A DNA stretch of 64,000 nt, from positions 20,203,018 to 20,267,017 of the forward strand of contig JAJEKV010000020.1 of the NCBI GenBank assembly GCA_021234155.1. Reading direction: 5' to 3'. This document shows positions 1 to 13,959 of this stretch, piece by piece (within the stretch, counting starts at the first letter, position 1; every line of letters begins with the position of its first letter). This DNA is from Isoetes taiwanensis (taxonomy: Eukaryota > Streptophyta > Lycopodiopsida > Isoetales > Isoetaceae). A program made the position numbers and the translations under genes. A model generated the notes under the pieces. The model was not told the DNA's origin. It worked only from the letters and a program-made list of their open reading frames with translations, and did not search any database.

Positions 1-1180
1 GGCTCTATACACTCTACAACTACAACGAAGAAAAAGAAGGCACCATAAATATGCATGTGACTCCCAAATGAAATGTGAAGGTGACATTGTTTTCTATGTT
101 TCATGCTTCATGTTTCTTTCCTCTCATGGTTCTTACCCCTTGCCACCACATCTAACCCTTTGTAATACTTCCTTAGGCATGTATTCCTTCAAGAAAGATC
201 TCTGCTTGCATCGCTAGACCATTTGCTGTGTTGCTAGCATTCTTGCAAATAGTACTGTTGTGCAGAGGATCTTTAAACACTTCTGCAAACCCCATCCCTA
301 GTCTCAAGCCTACCCTACTAAACACTTCACAACTAAAGAGGAAAGATAAATTCAAACATCTAACTAAACATTTTCCACTATTGCACCATCGCTTAGAGTA
401 GTCTCCCCATATACTTATGTATATTTGGTACAAGAACAAAAGAGAATCATCTGGCACTATTGTTTGACTTTCTCGAGCAATTATCTTGTATCCCAAGTGG
501 ACAACAATATACAAGCAAAGTCATCGGAGTTGGAAAACTGGAGCCTTGCACCAACTCACGAACTTAAGGACTACTGCAAGGAATCCATATGTGTAGTTTG
601 CACTAATTTTAAGTGCAAAGCACCTTTCAGTTCATGTCTTAATGATCGTATCAAAATCACCCCAACAATGCCCCATCACGGTAAATGTCGGACGTGGGCA
701 TGTTATAGCCAGCCTTAAATGGCAAAAAATCCGTTGTCCACAAAAACGCAGTGTATTTTTTTTTGGGCATGGCTATAACATATCAAAGACACGGATATAC
801 CACGGATATGCCCGTGGCTATAGCATGACGGCGTCCGATATATACGGCGCTCCAACAATGCCATGTGCTCGTCAATAATGAAAATCTTTAGTAACATGGA
901 TTGATAATGTCATCACATAGCCCTATCACATAGCATTTGAATTACAATACCTTCTAAATGCCATTGTATAACCCCATCACATAACACTAAAATTCACGCC
1001 CTTTCCCTATCGCACCTCTAAATGTATAGCTTGCACTAAGCACTAAGCAACTTTTTGTTCATATCTTAACAAACAAACTCCAAAAGACAATCATGTCAAA
1101 ATAAGTCTCGTCAAATGCAACTACTCTATCCCCGCCTTAACCTTCACCCCAACCTTGCATTTCTGCTAGTTATGGTTTTT
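1..1180. other. No gene recognised
   Basis: AT-rich sequence with only short open frames, none resembling a known family. No repeat or RNA gene is evident apart from the R1 copy that begins at 1181. Confidence 0.5.
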
Positions 1181-1356
1181 GGGTTGCCCCTAAGGGGGCA
1201 AACCCTTGTTTATGTGGGCTTGTGGCATATTCTAGGTATGTACTAGAATATGCTTAAAATATGCTGGTGACTGCTAAAAACCTAGTGTTCCCTGTAAATT
1301 GGCGGTCAGGTGTATTCTGGATGGACGATGTTTCAACCGGGTAACTGGTAACTGGC
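1181..1356 (+). repeat. Dispersed repeat R1, copy 1
   Basis: First of four similar ~120-176-bp blocks (others at 7411, 13481 and 26433). It opens with a short inverted repeat (GGGTTGCCCCTAAGG then GGGGGCAAACCC). It then has a run containing GGCATATTCTAGGTAT, ACTGCTAAAAACC and TAAATTGGCGGTC, and ends with CAACCGGGTAACTGG. Copies differ by many substitutions, so the family is old. No clear A/B box, poly(A) tail or flanking duplication was seen, so SINE versus MITE cannot be decided. Confidence 0.75.
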
Positions 1357-2117
1357 TTCTCGCTGCGGGATGCGCCGTTAAAGGAAGACAAAATGGAGCT
1401 AGGAGTTGCAGCGATGGTGGAACAGTGGACATTTTAGGTGTAGGTGCAAGTAAGGATGTGCTGGAGTTTGAATACACCCCGGTCGTGGCTCACCTTCCGA
1501 AGCTTGGCCAACTACATCGGCTAAACTAGTCCTTCCCTTGGCAACGACTGAAATTGGATGAATTAGACTGAAATCTATGGCACAAACCAGCTGTTTCTTA
1601 CCAAACACCCCGTTTCCGAGATCTAGCAACATATTTTCAGCCAAAAATTGACAAGATGGTGGAAGAAGCAGCAATATGGGTTCCAAGCTGCAGCCATGGA
1701 AGATTAACGTAGCATGCATCAACCAAAATATCACAAAATTAAAATGCCCAGAACCTGTACTGGAGGCTTCAGATGTTGATATGAAGAGTAACTCATTGCA
1801 AGATTATATCCAGGTGCCATTTCGATTACCTTGAAATAGTTTTTGTGTTTCATTTAGCGTATGTGATCATGTTTGGGGCTAGGTAAATGCTTTTTTCAAA
1901 GAAAAACATGGAAAAATTTGTGTACTAAGGAGGCTAATCTTGGCGATGCCCTTTTTCTTTGATTTCGCCAAAGAATAGCGAGGTTCAGCTCTTCGGGGTT
2001 TGGGAGTTACGTGGTTTCGAAGTCTTGGGCTGGGAGATTCTGATATATACTATACCACCTTATAAATACATCTTTAATCTAAAGCTACTGGGCTTCTCTA
2101 AGGTCTGCAGATTTAAG
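1357..2117. other. No gene recognised
   Basis: No coding similarity or structured repeat was seen between the R1 copy and the peroxidase relic. Confidence 0.45.
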
Positions 2118-3165
<1,048 letters not shown>

Positions 3166-4897
3166 TGAGATCAGGGCACAGTGCCCCACTGTCAATAGTA
3201 AGAGCTCTTTAGAAGTTGTTCTGATTGTTTATCTACTTTGTGTTGTATTAGCTCATCTACATTTAGCAAAAGTAATTCAACATTCAATAGATAGTTAATT
3301 GCTTCCGCATCCACGAACATAGTAGTTCCCTCCATTGTCTTGGCTCACTTGGAATGGGGCTGTCTGGTCTATATATGCCGGGAAAAGGCCCATCCTGAAA
3401 AGCTTCCATGGGGAAAAGGTTATACGTATTGGTGTTAATGCGGTCCATTTGCTGATCATAATTTGATGATAGCATGATCCTCTAGCATGGGCTGCATGGC
3501 CTTCAGTATTATTACAGATACACACCCAGGATTTTTTTTTGGTTATAAGGAATGCTTGAACATTGTGCTCAAAGTCTTTAAGCTATTAATGTTAAGGTTA
3601 CTCTGTCATAATGTCTTCAAACATCTACTAATGACCCATTTCTATAGGCTCATTGGATGTTCTTCTAATATTTTAGCACCATGTTTTGTGTAGATGAAGT
3701 ATCAAGCTCGATTTATTCCCTACAAGGGAAAAGTGATTGGGGATCGTTTGTATATAACTGCGGTACAGTTAATCTACTTGCCTCTTCTCTTAATATTAAT
3801 TTGAAATTATAGCGTTTAGTTGTCTAGATTATGATATCCTGCATACACCTCATGTCTCTCTTGGAATGAACTGTAGTTTTTGTCTCCTGAAAAACTATGG
3901 ACTGGAATCTGGTGATATGCCTTTGAAGCTACTTTTACAGAATCGGTCGGAATTTGACACGTTATAAGTGGGATCCTTTAAAGTCCGAGGTCTCTAGGAG
4001 ACACTTATGTTGCAAAGGCGACATATCCCTGATTTAACATAACAGATTGATCTCTATAGTCACTATTTTGACCTAATCCCCATTGTTGTTTAAGAAGTAT
4101 GAATGGCCTGTCGCATTCTTATTTTCTTTAGATTTTAAATCTGTCATTGTGTCACAACATTGTGTACGTGCATCCAATGTCATATGGATTTTATATTCCA
4201 TATTTTATGCATCTAGTACGTTTGAAGTTATAGGCACCCTACTTACTCTTCTAAAACCTGCTGCAACTACAATCAGACTTCCTTGGGCTATAGCTGAAAG
4301 AGCCTTGAATGAGATTGTGTTTCATAGATTTTGTCTGTCAAACTGGTCTCCATCCTGAAAGTTCCAAATGTAGGATCATGATAAGAGGCAGATCATGTTC
4401 ATCATAGAAGCATTTGTTGTGGATTGGAGGCCTGTGAGCTTGGAGGTTATTTTGACTGATTATACAGGCTGTGTAGATATTGTTGTCCTATGAGTGTTTT
4501 ATGTGTGTTTTATATATTCAGTCCAGCAAAGAGATGCAACAAGTGACAAAATCTGACGGCCAGGAACAGAGATAGACACGAGGGGGACATTCTGCGTTGA
4601 TTTGTGCGAACAAAAGAAAAAACACACACAAAAATAAAAAAGAACTTACAGACCTTGGCAGAGGCAAGCAGAATAGCAGAGCTTTTAACACACATAATAT
4701 ATCTTTTTCAGTGGTAAGATATCTATGTGTAGAGCTCAAAGGGATTCATCTTCTGACTTCTTTATGCCAGAATTTGCTCTTAACTTCAAATCTTGCTTTC
4801 ATGATATTTTTACCAGAGAATGCTAATGCTAATTATATTTGTAACTCCTAAAGCTTGCTGGATTTATAATGGTTTTACGGGGCAGGGCCCAATCTGC
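3166..4897. other. No gene recognised
   Basis: Short open frames only. No protein family, RNA gene or repeat with a second copy in the window was recognised. Confidence 0.45.
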
Positions 4898-5035
4898 AGG
4901 GGAGTGCGTCTATTGGATCATGAGCAGGTAACTGAGAAGGGTCTTGGCTTTGAAGTTTTTGTTAGGAGGGCCCTTGTGGATATGTATAGCAAGTGAAGCA
5001 TCGATGAGAGAGAGTGAGTTTTGCAAACTGGCACA
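4898..5035 (+). pseudogene. PPR-protein fragment
   Basis: Pentatricopeptide-repeat proteins bind organellar RNA in plants. Reading from about 4919, the frame gives HEQVTEKGLGFEVFV then ALVDMYSK, stop, SIDERE, stop. This matches the common plant PPR pattern H.Q....G...V.V..ALVDMY.KCGSI..AR. The Cys codon after YSK has become TGA and a second stop follows eight residues later. Only about one repeat is left, with no neighbouring repeats in any frame, so it is a relic. Confidence 0.72.
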
Positions 5036-7410
5036 AGTATCAAGACCTAGAGTGCAGATGGTCTAGTCCCTCACATTATTAGGTAAGATTTAAAGTAATT
5101 ACATTGTCACAGCTAATGCTTCTGTACCCTGGTGGCTTCAGCATATTATTGATGCCACAGTTTGCCACTCTGTTCCCCTCTTTTCTTCCTTGCCTCTGCT
5201 TCCTTCCATTTTTCTTCCTTTTAGTTTATTTGTAGCAAAGACTGGATCTTGCAGGCTAAAGGAGGTGGCATGCTCTTTCAAAATGGTCATTTCGATTCAA
5301 AAACCTTTGCATTGCTAGGGTTCATTATGAAACTATTTTGGGCGATCATGTGCAAGGGCGGAAAAGCAAATCATTTTGCTTTACCATCTACTCAAGGATG
5401 CCTTTCAGGTGGAGTCCGCTTCTTCAGCCCTTGATAGAAGTATCCTTCTAGAGATTTGACTGCCATGACTTCTGGGTTACATAATGCACAACTATATTAA
5501 CAAAACTGTGGAGACATTTATTGCCTCAACAGGAATGACTTGTCCAATAGACTTTGCATATGCTATTGACAAGAGAAAGTATAAGACTCCATGGCTTAAA
5601 TTTGGGGCATGGTATTTATTTTCTTTTTATAAAATTAGGTTGCCGTATTGGGAAGTACTTGCAGATTTGTGTAATTGTGTCATGGAAGGCACACCAGGCA
5701 GCTTCCTTCAGAATTGCTATCATCTAATAAAGATTTGTTATTTGGTCTTTTGACCATCCACATGTCAAACTAATCTGGCAAGAAATAGGTCAACATGGTA
5801 TATATGTCCAGTCTTTGTATAGTTGTCATATTACGTTGACCCGATATGTTGTGTTTGCTATATGTTATGTTTCTTCGATGCATTAAAAATTTTGCACTTG
5901 AATTTGCCTGGGATGAGGCGGACACAATTTGGCAATGAACCAAGATATAAAAAATGCTAGTAGACATTTGGATTCAACCTTCATAATCATTTAACAATGA
6001 ACCATGCTTATTAGGATTGCTTTGCATTCTTTGGTATATTGAGAACCAGAGCATCACCCATGTTCTATTTGCTCAGTTTGTTTGATTGTTAAGAATATTT
6101 TCATCATGTTTTTCAATTGGAAAAAAGAATTGATACATCAAGTATTCGTCAACAGATGATCTCACCAAATGTAAATACATTTATCGGGGAAAGAGTATGT
6201 TGTCCAAGCAATCTTTGTACATCTTTTTCCAATCTTTGAATACAAGGATACGGTTTTGCAATCATTTTAGTAGTTTGTAAATCTGGCCGAGTTGATATTC
6301 ATACTTCTTTACCTCTCCGCAAACTAAAAGCTCTCTGTTTTTAAATGACATCTCATGCAATGTAGTAGAGCCTTTTACCTTTGGTCAGATGCTTGTAATG
6401 GTGATGAAGCAACGGGGAAGGAAGAGGGCAAGCTATAGCTTGTCATTTTAACTCTTATGTATTACCACATAACGATAGTTAAATGTCCTAAAATTCTTTC
6501 TTAGAGACAACCAGAAATTCATTCTTTTATTTTTTTTAAACTAAGCACAGGAATATTACCGATTGCCCTCCCTTATTAGATTCGTTTTATTTAATTTCTT
6601 GTATGTCTTTCTTCCATCTTGCAACGCACTGTGCGACAAGTGTGATCTTATGTATTACCATCTCAGACTCAGGCTCGATGTATTTTCTACATTGTGATCA
6701 ACATGCATTATAAACATTTAAAGGATATACGAGATTTTAATGTCACATGCGGTAAATATTTAAAAGACATACGAGATTGTGACGAAGAAATCACCATGCA
6801 GTTTGAGACTATGACTATCATATTGGAACCTAAACACATTTCTAAAGTTTTTGATGTTTCCAAATTCTCTATGTATCTATTGTGGCAATTGTGGAAGACC
6901 TTCGTTGTGCATTTTCACACCCTGGTAACCCTAAGCATGAAGCAAACTTCAACGAAAATAGGGTCTAGAGAGATCTTGAGCATAAAATAAAATATCTACA
7001 TATCCTTTGCATGCTTCTTCTGCATAAAGTAACCAGAGATTTTTTTGATATAAGTATCTTTTAGCCTTCATTAAAATCTATCTTCCCTTCATGCGCCACC
7101 ACCTCCGCCACTGCCTCGGCATCTAGACGCTCCTGCACTAGCCTCCCAAGCAGTAAACACCCGGCTCCAACTTCCTTCCGGGCTCTAGTCCAGCCAGCAT
7201 CCCCATCCAGATTCATATAGTTTTCTTCGTCTTACCTGGAGCCAATTCCAGCGCATAATTCTGTTATAGAGCCAATTCAATGGCATCCGCTACTTTTGAG
7301 ACGTGAAATAAAGCCTTGTGCAAAAAAAAATATTGTGTCTACTTGAGCAAATGTTTCCCTTTATCGCGCCTTCTGTACTTTGAGTTGTATTATCCTCCCA
7401 AAAAAAAAAA
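5036..7410. other. No gene recognised; one poly(A)-tail-like end
   Basis: No gene was recognised. At 7307 an AATAAA hexamer is followed within 10 bases by an A-run (7322-7330). That resembles the 3' end of a retroposed transcript, but the sequence upstream was not identified. Confidence 0.4.
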
Positions 7411-7530
7411 AGGTCTTATGGGTTTGTGGCATATTCTAGGTATATGCCAGTATATGCCCAGAATATGCCAATAATTGCTCCAAACCTATTATCGACTGTA
7501 AACTATCTGTGGCCCTTGTTGCTGGGCAGC
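7411..7530 (+). repeat. Dispersed repeat R1, copy 2 (5'-truncated)
   Basis: Matches the R1 core (GTGGCATATTCTAGGTATAT, TTGCTCCAAACC, CTGTAAACT) but lacks the opening inverted repeat and is divergent at the 3' end. It begins directly after an A-run (7397-7408). Confidence 0.68.
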
Positions 7531-8380
7531 CACTCTGGAAACGCTTTAGATTTTGAGTCTGTGATTTAGTAGATAAACCGGCTAACCGGTGCTTGGTCCT
7601 CGCTTTAGATCTTGGGCCTGTGATTTAGTGGATGAAGAGCGAAATAATACCCAGATTTTTTTGGGCTCGAATATGGGAATGCATGCAGATTTGAAATCGA
7701 TAGAATGTCCCAAGAACAAAAGGAAAGAGTTTGCCTTCAAAACCAAGCTGCAGGGATTTTTGATTACAGCACAAGAGTAGACAGTGAACAGTGCTTGCCG
7801 CAGTACCTGAGCCTTTGATCCTGCTCATCTTATCCTGAAAGAACACATTCGAAGCTATTTGAGTGATGAGGAGTTTGTACAGACAATTAATGTAGTGAAT
7901 GAGATCCTCCGTAAGTAAATTTTTTGCCATTGTATCTGTGTTTTTTGCAATGGAAGTCGTGAGCAAGGACGATCTCAATAAAAAAAATAGTAGAACGGGT
8001 AAAAACTGAACACCATATATACTTTAGGTGATACTCTTCACCATTCAGTAGTTTCAACAAATGTTTTTGTGCTTATTTTTGTACATACATAGGCAGCTAA
8101 GCACACATTCATTGTAATATTGAGATATGTTTTTCAAACCGTTGCAAACTTATACATTGTGATGGAGTATTTAAATGGAGCTGACCTCTTCTATCATCTC
8201 AAGGTACTTTTGACAACTTTTATTGAATGAAATAAAAATGATTTGCCATACAAGTCGAGATTTACTGGCAAATTCATGAGCCAATGTGTAGGTGATAAAT
8301 GTCTTGTGTTGTAGAAACCAAACATTTTTTGGGGCATGCCTTTTGAAGGTTGATGCTTCATATATGATCTTGCTGATATA
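7531..8380. other. No gene recognised
   Basis: Anonymous AT-rich DNA with short open frames only. Confidence 0.45.
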
Positions 8381-9387
8381 TTCTAGAATGGGACTCGCAA
8401 GAAACCAACAAACCGCCGAGATAGGCTTCTCATTCATCTCGTGATTTTCTACAATGGTGGTGGGCCGGTGGGTGGGTAGCACACATGCGAACTACCCACG
8501 AAAAATAAAGGGAAAATCCAATTATATCATTTGGACCCCAAAACAAATACAATGCTAATAGATGAGTGGCTGATGTACCTGCCGAAAGCTTATCACCGGG
8601 ATTAAAAAACCCCGCCCTTTCGGGTTTTCGAGGAAAAACCCTAGTGATAAGCCTTCGGCAAGGGGCTTAGACAAACGTAAGGCATAGAATCGCTCCCAAA
8701 ACCCCCGCATGGAGAAGTCGAAACAGATGCTCGCCAACTTTGTCCCGCACATCACCAACACAACAAACGAGAAAACATACCAGAGAATAGCATCACCCAG
8801 CGGGTGGAAAAACATGATAAACAGAACTTGTACAAAATATAATAAACAAAGAAGGGGGGGAGGGTGGGTTCAAAGAGAATAAGAGGAAGCGCCGATGAGT
8901 CGTGGATGCAGAAATGCGCCTAAAATAGCGAACTCCCAACCAAAACGGGCATGCGCCGCCCGCATGCATGCATGACATGCATGCTCGTCCCATTCTAGAA
9001 TGGCGATCCGATGGCTCGGATCGATGCGATTCTAGAATGGGACTCGCAAGAAACCAACAAACCGCCCGACTACCAGAGAACTTCCTGACAAACTAGGATC
9101 GAGGACGAAGGTCACAGGACGAGGCCAAAGGCCGGAAAAGGATAGCATGAAAGATACGCCAAATTGGCTAAGCCAGGCAGGAAGAAGCCCCTCCCCTGCC
9201 TGGAAACAATTCAAAGAGAATAAGGTACTGCTGAGAGAAGAGGAAGCGCCGATGAGTCGTGGATGCAGAAATGCGCCTGAAATAGCAAACTCCCAACCAA
9301 AACGGGCATGCGCCGACCGCATGCATGCATGACATGCATGCTCGTCCCATTCTAGAATGGCGATCCGATGGCTCGGATCGATGCGAT
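8381..9387. repeat. Two-unit complex direct repeat
   Basis: Two units start with the same 37-bp block (TTCTAGAATGGGACTCGCAA...) at 8381 and 9029, and end with the same ~165-bp block at 8871-9030 and 9212-9387. The middles differ, and the second unit has a ~13-bp insertion in the end block. Each end block contains ATGCATGC-rich palindromic sequence, the palindrome CATTCTAGAATG and a perfect stem-loop CGATCCGA-TGGC-TCGGATCG. The junction at 9029 re-uses TTCTAGAAT, so the units are arranged head to tail. Confidence 0.8.
8580..8660. repeat. Small foldback element FB1, copy 1
   Basis: Outer arms 8580-8596 and 8644-8660 are inverted repeats (16 of 17 bases pair). They enclose a 47-base core starting CGGGATTAAAAAACCCC that can itself pair with a later GGTTTT run. 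A related core occurs at 24,240-24,290, where the arms have an unrelated sequence. Confidence 0.7.
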
Positions 9388-10560
9388 CCCATGCTGTAGT
9401 GCTTAGTTTGTCTTTGTGTATTAAAGGTATTCATTATTTTATTGACTTTATTATTTTGTTCTACCTTCACTGTAAAGGATAAAGGCGATGTAGCTGGCTT
9501 CAGAATCATCTTGCTAGGGACGTGGTGGATAGCTACCAGCAAAGGACGGTTCGTTTTAAAAATGTATATTTTTCTGTGTAATATGTACATGATAGAAAAG
9601 TTTGTGCAAATGTTATATTTATTCAAGTTTAATGTTTAGTTAATGCAGATCTGATCTAAAGGTCAAAGATGAGGCTTTGAAACAGATTGGTTATTTCATT
9701 AGGTACTTTATCATGCTTTATAATTTTGGTAACTCTGGAGGGACGATTATCTTCCTCTTTCTAGCGACTCTTAAATTGCGCAAGGAAAAAATAAAAATGT
9801 AAATAAATCAATGAAATAGTTAAAAAGTATTCTGGTATATGTGTGCTTGTTCTAAAAGCTAAACTGGAAGAAATTTGACAATAATCCACATGATCACGTA
9901 TTCAAAAAACATATAATCTAAATTTATTGCATAAACACCATATGTATTGTTTCGAAAGTCTAAAATAGGTCAACTTGAAAGTTCCAAAGACAACCTACTC
10001 TTGCTCTATACAACAAAAAAAGTTACATGCACTTCTTATTTTCAAAAACATCACATCATATGATTGAGAACATCTTTCGCATTTACACATGAAGCTATTT
10101 TCATATCATTCCATTCCATGAAATTATGACTTGTCTAAATATACTAATACATAGTTTGCATATCTACAGTAGTACATACACATGCTCAGAAATAAAGCGA
10201 AGAAGTAGTGCCTCTAGTTGTTACAAAAAACCATATGCTATGAAGGACGTTGTGATAACAAAAAATGTGTGGCTAACACAAACATTACATACCCTCTTTA
10301 GTACTCAAAATGAACTGGGTATGCACTTCCATTCCTAGTTCTTTCCGACTCTCCTATACGTTGCCACTCGCCCAACAACATTATAGACAAAGACATAAAA
10401 CACGTTCAGACATTTCTAGAACATCCAAGTACTTAATTACATACACAACTCGATCGAGCGAGACTTGTAGATGGGCTTCTAGATGAATGTAGGGGATCTA
10501 CAAACTGATTATAAGAACATGGTAGGGGTCTACTTTAATTTAAATATTGAGTCGATATAT
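9388..10560. other. No gene recognised
   Basis: No coding similarity or duplicated structure was recognised. Confidence 0.45.
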
Positions 10561-10579
10561 ATGATGGGGGTTTGACGTA

Positions 10580-10665
10580 GAAATTTTGATTCCACACGGT
10601 TTGATTTAAGCCACTTTACCCACAGAAAACTAAGGGCAACCCTCCGTGCGCAGCACCTTGTTTCT
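10580..10665 (+). repeat. Short dispersed repeat R2, copy 1
   Basis: Core GGGCAACCCTCCGTGCG.AGCACCTTGTTT at 10,634-10,665. It is preceded by GGTTTGATTTAAGCCACTT, which matches the upstream part of the copy at 17.1 kb. The third copy at 41.2 kb shares mainly the core. Confidence 0.65.
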
Positions 10666-10694
10666 TTTCTTTAGGGTTTAAGTGCCAAAAAAGA

Positions 10695-10900
10695 ATGGAT
10701 CCGGCAGTCGCATCTCTGGCTATAGTGACCACAAAACTTTTTGCTCAGCGCCCAGCGTTGCTGCATCTCAGCAATGGATCCGGCGGCCGCATCTCTGGCT
10801 ATGGCGACCACAAAACCTTTTGCTCAGCGCCCAATGTTGCTGCATCTCAGCAATGGATCCGGCGGCTGCATCTCTGGCTATGGTTCCAGCAGGTAGAAAC
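10695..10900 (+). repeat. 79-bp tandem repeat, about 2.6 copies
   Basis: The block starting ATGGATCCGGC recurs at 10,695, 10,774 and 10,853, an exact 79-base period with a few substitutions. The third copy stops after about 40 bases. Because 79 is not a multiple of 3, each copy is read in a different frame in any through-running ORF. Confidence 0.88.
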
Positions 10901-12300
10901 GACACCATAGGTAAGAATTCTGGCCGACCCTTTTTGTTGAACGTGGCTTATCACAGATCCAAAGACTCATATATACTTTCCATTTTTCATTCTTTCTCTT
11001 TGCAGGAAGTCTTTTTATTCTGTGCAAATTCAATCTGTCTTTTGTGATTCCAAATTGTTCGATATAAAGTTCCGCAATTTGTTCTAGCACCCAATGACGT
11101 GAAAAAGGTCTCTGATCTTGCTACTCATGACCATGGCCAGATCTATAAGCTATTTGTTTTGTGCTTTTTATTGTATTTTGCTGGCAGTTACCTTATTGAT
11201 CTAAAAGCTGACAAACGTTTTTAACTACTTTACTGATGTTGACTTGGATTTGTAGATGAAAGCTTTGTATAGCACGATGAGTGGATGGATAGATGTTGCT
11301 GGATGGTTTCTATGTTAGACACTTACAGCACCACAAATGACAAGCCAGCCCCTTCATTTTCTGCTTCGATAGCTGCTAAATTGTGGTGGTTGCACAGTAT
11401 TTAGGTATTTATTGTTTTTGTTTCTACAGTGATTGTTAAATAAAGTTACACTAAGGAGATTTGTCGGTGGTTGCACTGTATTTAGGTGTTTATTGTTTAT
11501 CTTCAATAATTTTTCTGTTGTAAGAAGATATGATGAGGTGTGCTTATCCTTACACAGTGTGTTTGTCTGATTGGCAGTAAAAATGGACATCTTAAAAGGT
11601 CCAGAGAATATCCAAGATTTTTTCATATGCTTGGAAATGTCCCTTGCAGCAATTGGTCAGTGTTCCATATTTAAAGAGTATGCAGAAGCTAATATTGGTG
11701 GCTCTTCTATCCTGCATGGCAGCGTTGCATGTCAGATAGTGTTCAGGTCTAATTTCGACCAAAAGTTTACTTTTCTACTACCTGGGAATAATCATATGCT
11801 GACAAATGTTCTATTTCTGCAGGTTTGGACCAACATATTTGTTCTTTACAGCAATAGTGGTGATGAAGCACCAAAGAAGTATCGTGTGGACTTTTGTGTC
11901 TGTTTGTAAAGAAATACTCTGCATCGGAATAAGAAGATGTTTGGAGCTGGCAAAGTTGATGAAACGTATGCTGCTGAGCTCTTTTCCTTGGATGCTAGAA
12001 AATTAGGTGATTTAGGGCATGTGAGATTCATTGTTCTATGACTCAAGTCTTTCAAGTTTACAGTCATATGATATGTCACCTTTAGTTAGAAGTTAGATTC
12101 TAATCTGATAGTCAATGTTTTCTGCTGCTAAGCGAGATAGCTCAGAAGAATGATGTGCTTGAAACAAGCTTTCTGGCTTCAAACAGAAGAAAATCCTCTC
12201 ATGGTGTTGTGATGGACGAGACAACATTCATGAAGAATATTAAGGGTTTGTGCAGCGGTGATGTTAATGGGCTCACCAGGTTACAATGATTGTGTTTTTG
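10901..12300 (+). other. Exon-like fragments of an unrecognised gene
   Basis: Several short frames look protein-like but belong to no family I recognise: 11,571-11,740 (with GPENIQDFF and EYAEANIGG), 11,822-11,909, 11,927-12,042 (KVDETYAAELFSLDARKLG) and about 12,140-12,290 (NDVLETSFLAS, VVMDETTFMKNIKGL). They are all on the + strand, separated by stops or intron-sized gaps. This could be a degenerate or poorly resolved multi-exon gene. A direct repeat (GTGGTTGCAC.GTATTTAGGT) at 11,386 and 11,469 lies just upstream. Confidence 0.3.
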
Positions 12301-12654
12301 CTTACCTTCTTGGCACGTGTTCCCATCAACTTATTTCTCATGTCCCTTTACAACAGAAGGTAAAATTTGCCATGTGACTGGAGTCTAGATTTTGATCCAA
12401 ATATATTTCATTTTTTATTTTCACATGAGATCACACAATTACAATAAAAAATAATTACCTTAAAAGGCCCTCGATTTCTACAATGAACAGTGGTTTATAA
12501 AAGAATAAATTCATTTCATTGGCTTTGCTGACCTACAATCACTTCACTGTTTTAACCTCAACTCCAGCTAGAAAACCAATGCCTAATAGCAGAACAAGTG
12601 CATATGAAAGAAGGCAAACTAGAGTCATTAAAGCAGCATGAATCAACATGTTAC

Positions 12655-12820
12655 AGAGAAGCAACAATTAATAGGGTGCAACTTCTTGGGAAGCTTGCAT
12701 ACATATTAAAGAAGCAACAATTAGTAGGGTTTGCAACTTCTTGGGAAGCTTGCATGCATATTATAAGTTATGACATGTTAATTGTTGTGTTATAAGTTAT
12801 GACATGGTAATTGTTGTTGT
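12655..12820 (+). repeat. Short tandem duplications
   Basis: A ~55-base block (AGAAGCAACAATTA.TAGGGT.GCAACTTCTTGGG) is present twice (about 12,657 and 12,711). It is followed by a ~27-base block (TATAAGTTATGACATG.TAATTGTTGT) also present twice. Local slippage-type duplication; no gene. Confidence 0.75.
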
Positions 12821-13480
12821 GGTACTTTAATGTTCTGCCATAATATGAATGTGGGTATAGTTCCCATTGTTTTGCAATGTACTTTTTGTCATTGGTTCAA
12901 AAAAAAACTTTGCTTCTATAGTTATCACAGTTATTCAAGAAAATCCATTAAGCCCATCCTTCATCTTTTTCAAGTAGGCGTATATATATTCAAGAAAATC
13001 CAATGTTTCATATTTAATTGGAAAGAGTTATGAACACAAGTTTCGTATTTTATTTGAACACACAATTAACATCCAAGTATTTTTAAAGATATCTCTAATA
13101 AAAGAGCAAAGTACTTTTAAAGATAACTATAGATAAAGGTGCAATACACAATGAACAAGCCCTCTAAGGTCACACTAAATAACACAACAAATGCAATGCT
13201 TCCAAAAGTTTACATGATGTTCACAACTCATCCATAGCCATAACACATCCACATTCATGTACAAGCAGCAAGAGACCATGACTATATGAGATTTAGTAAA
13301 CACCATCAACAACCTATAGACATGGCCACTTGCAATCTACATGTTTCCAAAATGATCCAATGGCCCAGAAGTTGTTCTACGCAAATAGACAAGTTCCCAA
13401 CATTTATAGGTTCCCAAAATATGCCCAGCAACGCTGGGCACCGTTACTAGTCTATCTATTAAGCAAATAGGTAGCTTTTA
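12821..13480. other. No gene recognised
   Basis: Anonymous AT-rich DNA. Confidence 0.45.
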
Positions 13481-13650
13481 GGCTAGGCAAACCTCAAAAT
13501 TGTTTATGCGGGTTTTTGGCATATCCTACGTATATACTGAAATATACCTAGAATATGCTAGTGACTGCTCAAAACCCACTGTTCGTTGTAAACTGGCGGT
13601 CACCTTCGTTGTGGATGGCGGATGCTCCAACCGGGTAACTGGCAGGGCCC
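13481..13650 (+). repeat. Dispersed repeat R1, copy 3
   Basis: Shares TTTGGCATATCCTA.GTATATAC, TGACTGCTCAAAACCCA, GTAAACTGGCGGTCA and CCAACCGGGTAACTGGCAGGG with the other copies. The opening inverted repeat has decayed. Confidence 0.75.
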
Positions 13651-13959
13651 TGGGCTTACGGGTCCGATAGATGCGGTGGGTGCAGCTAATCCCACCGCAT
13701 CACTGTAGAAGATCGATGTTCACTCCAGCTATAAAAGGCATCCACTGCTCGTTAGTTGGAAGAGCATTTTTCGAACATATCTAAATGCAAATAACACAGA
13801 TCAGAAAGGGATAATTTAGAAGCAAAGTAATAATCACAAAGCCCTTGTTTCAGTGGTGAACATACTCGTTTCAAAGAAACCTTGTACAAATAATGCATTC
13901 AGACATGCCTTCCAGCAGTGTTTTCCGGCCTGCAGAAGTTAAATCCACTCTCATCAGAA

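Noticed and set aside
9001-9040. Helitron 3' end (stem-loop followed by CTAG)
   Set aside because: The stem-loop is followed by CTAG in one copy only, the expected T after CTRR is absent, and no Helitron helicase or matching 5' TC end was found.
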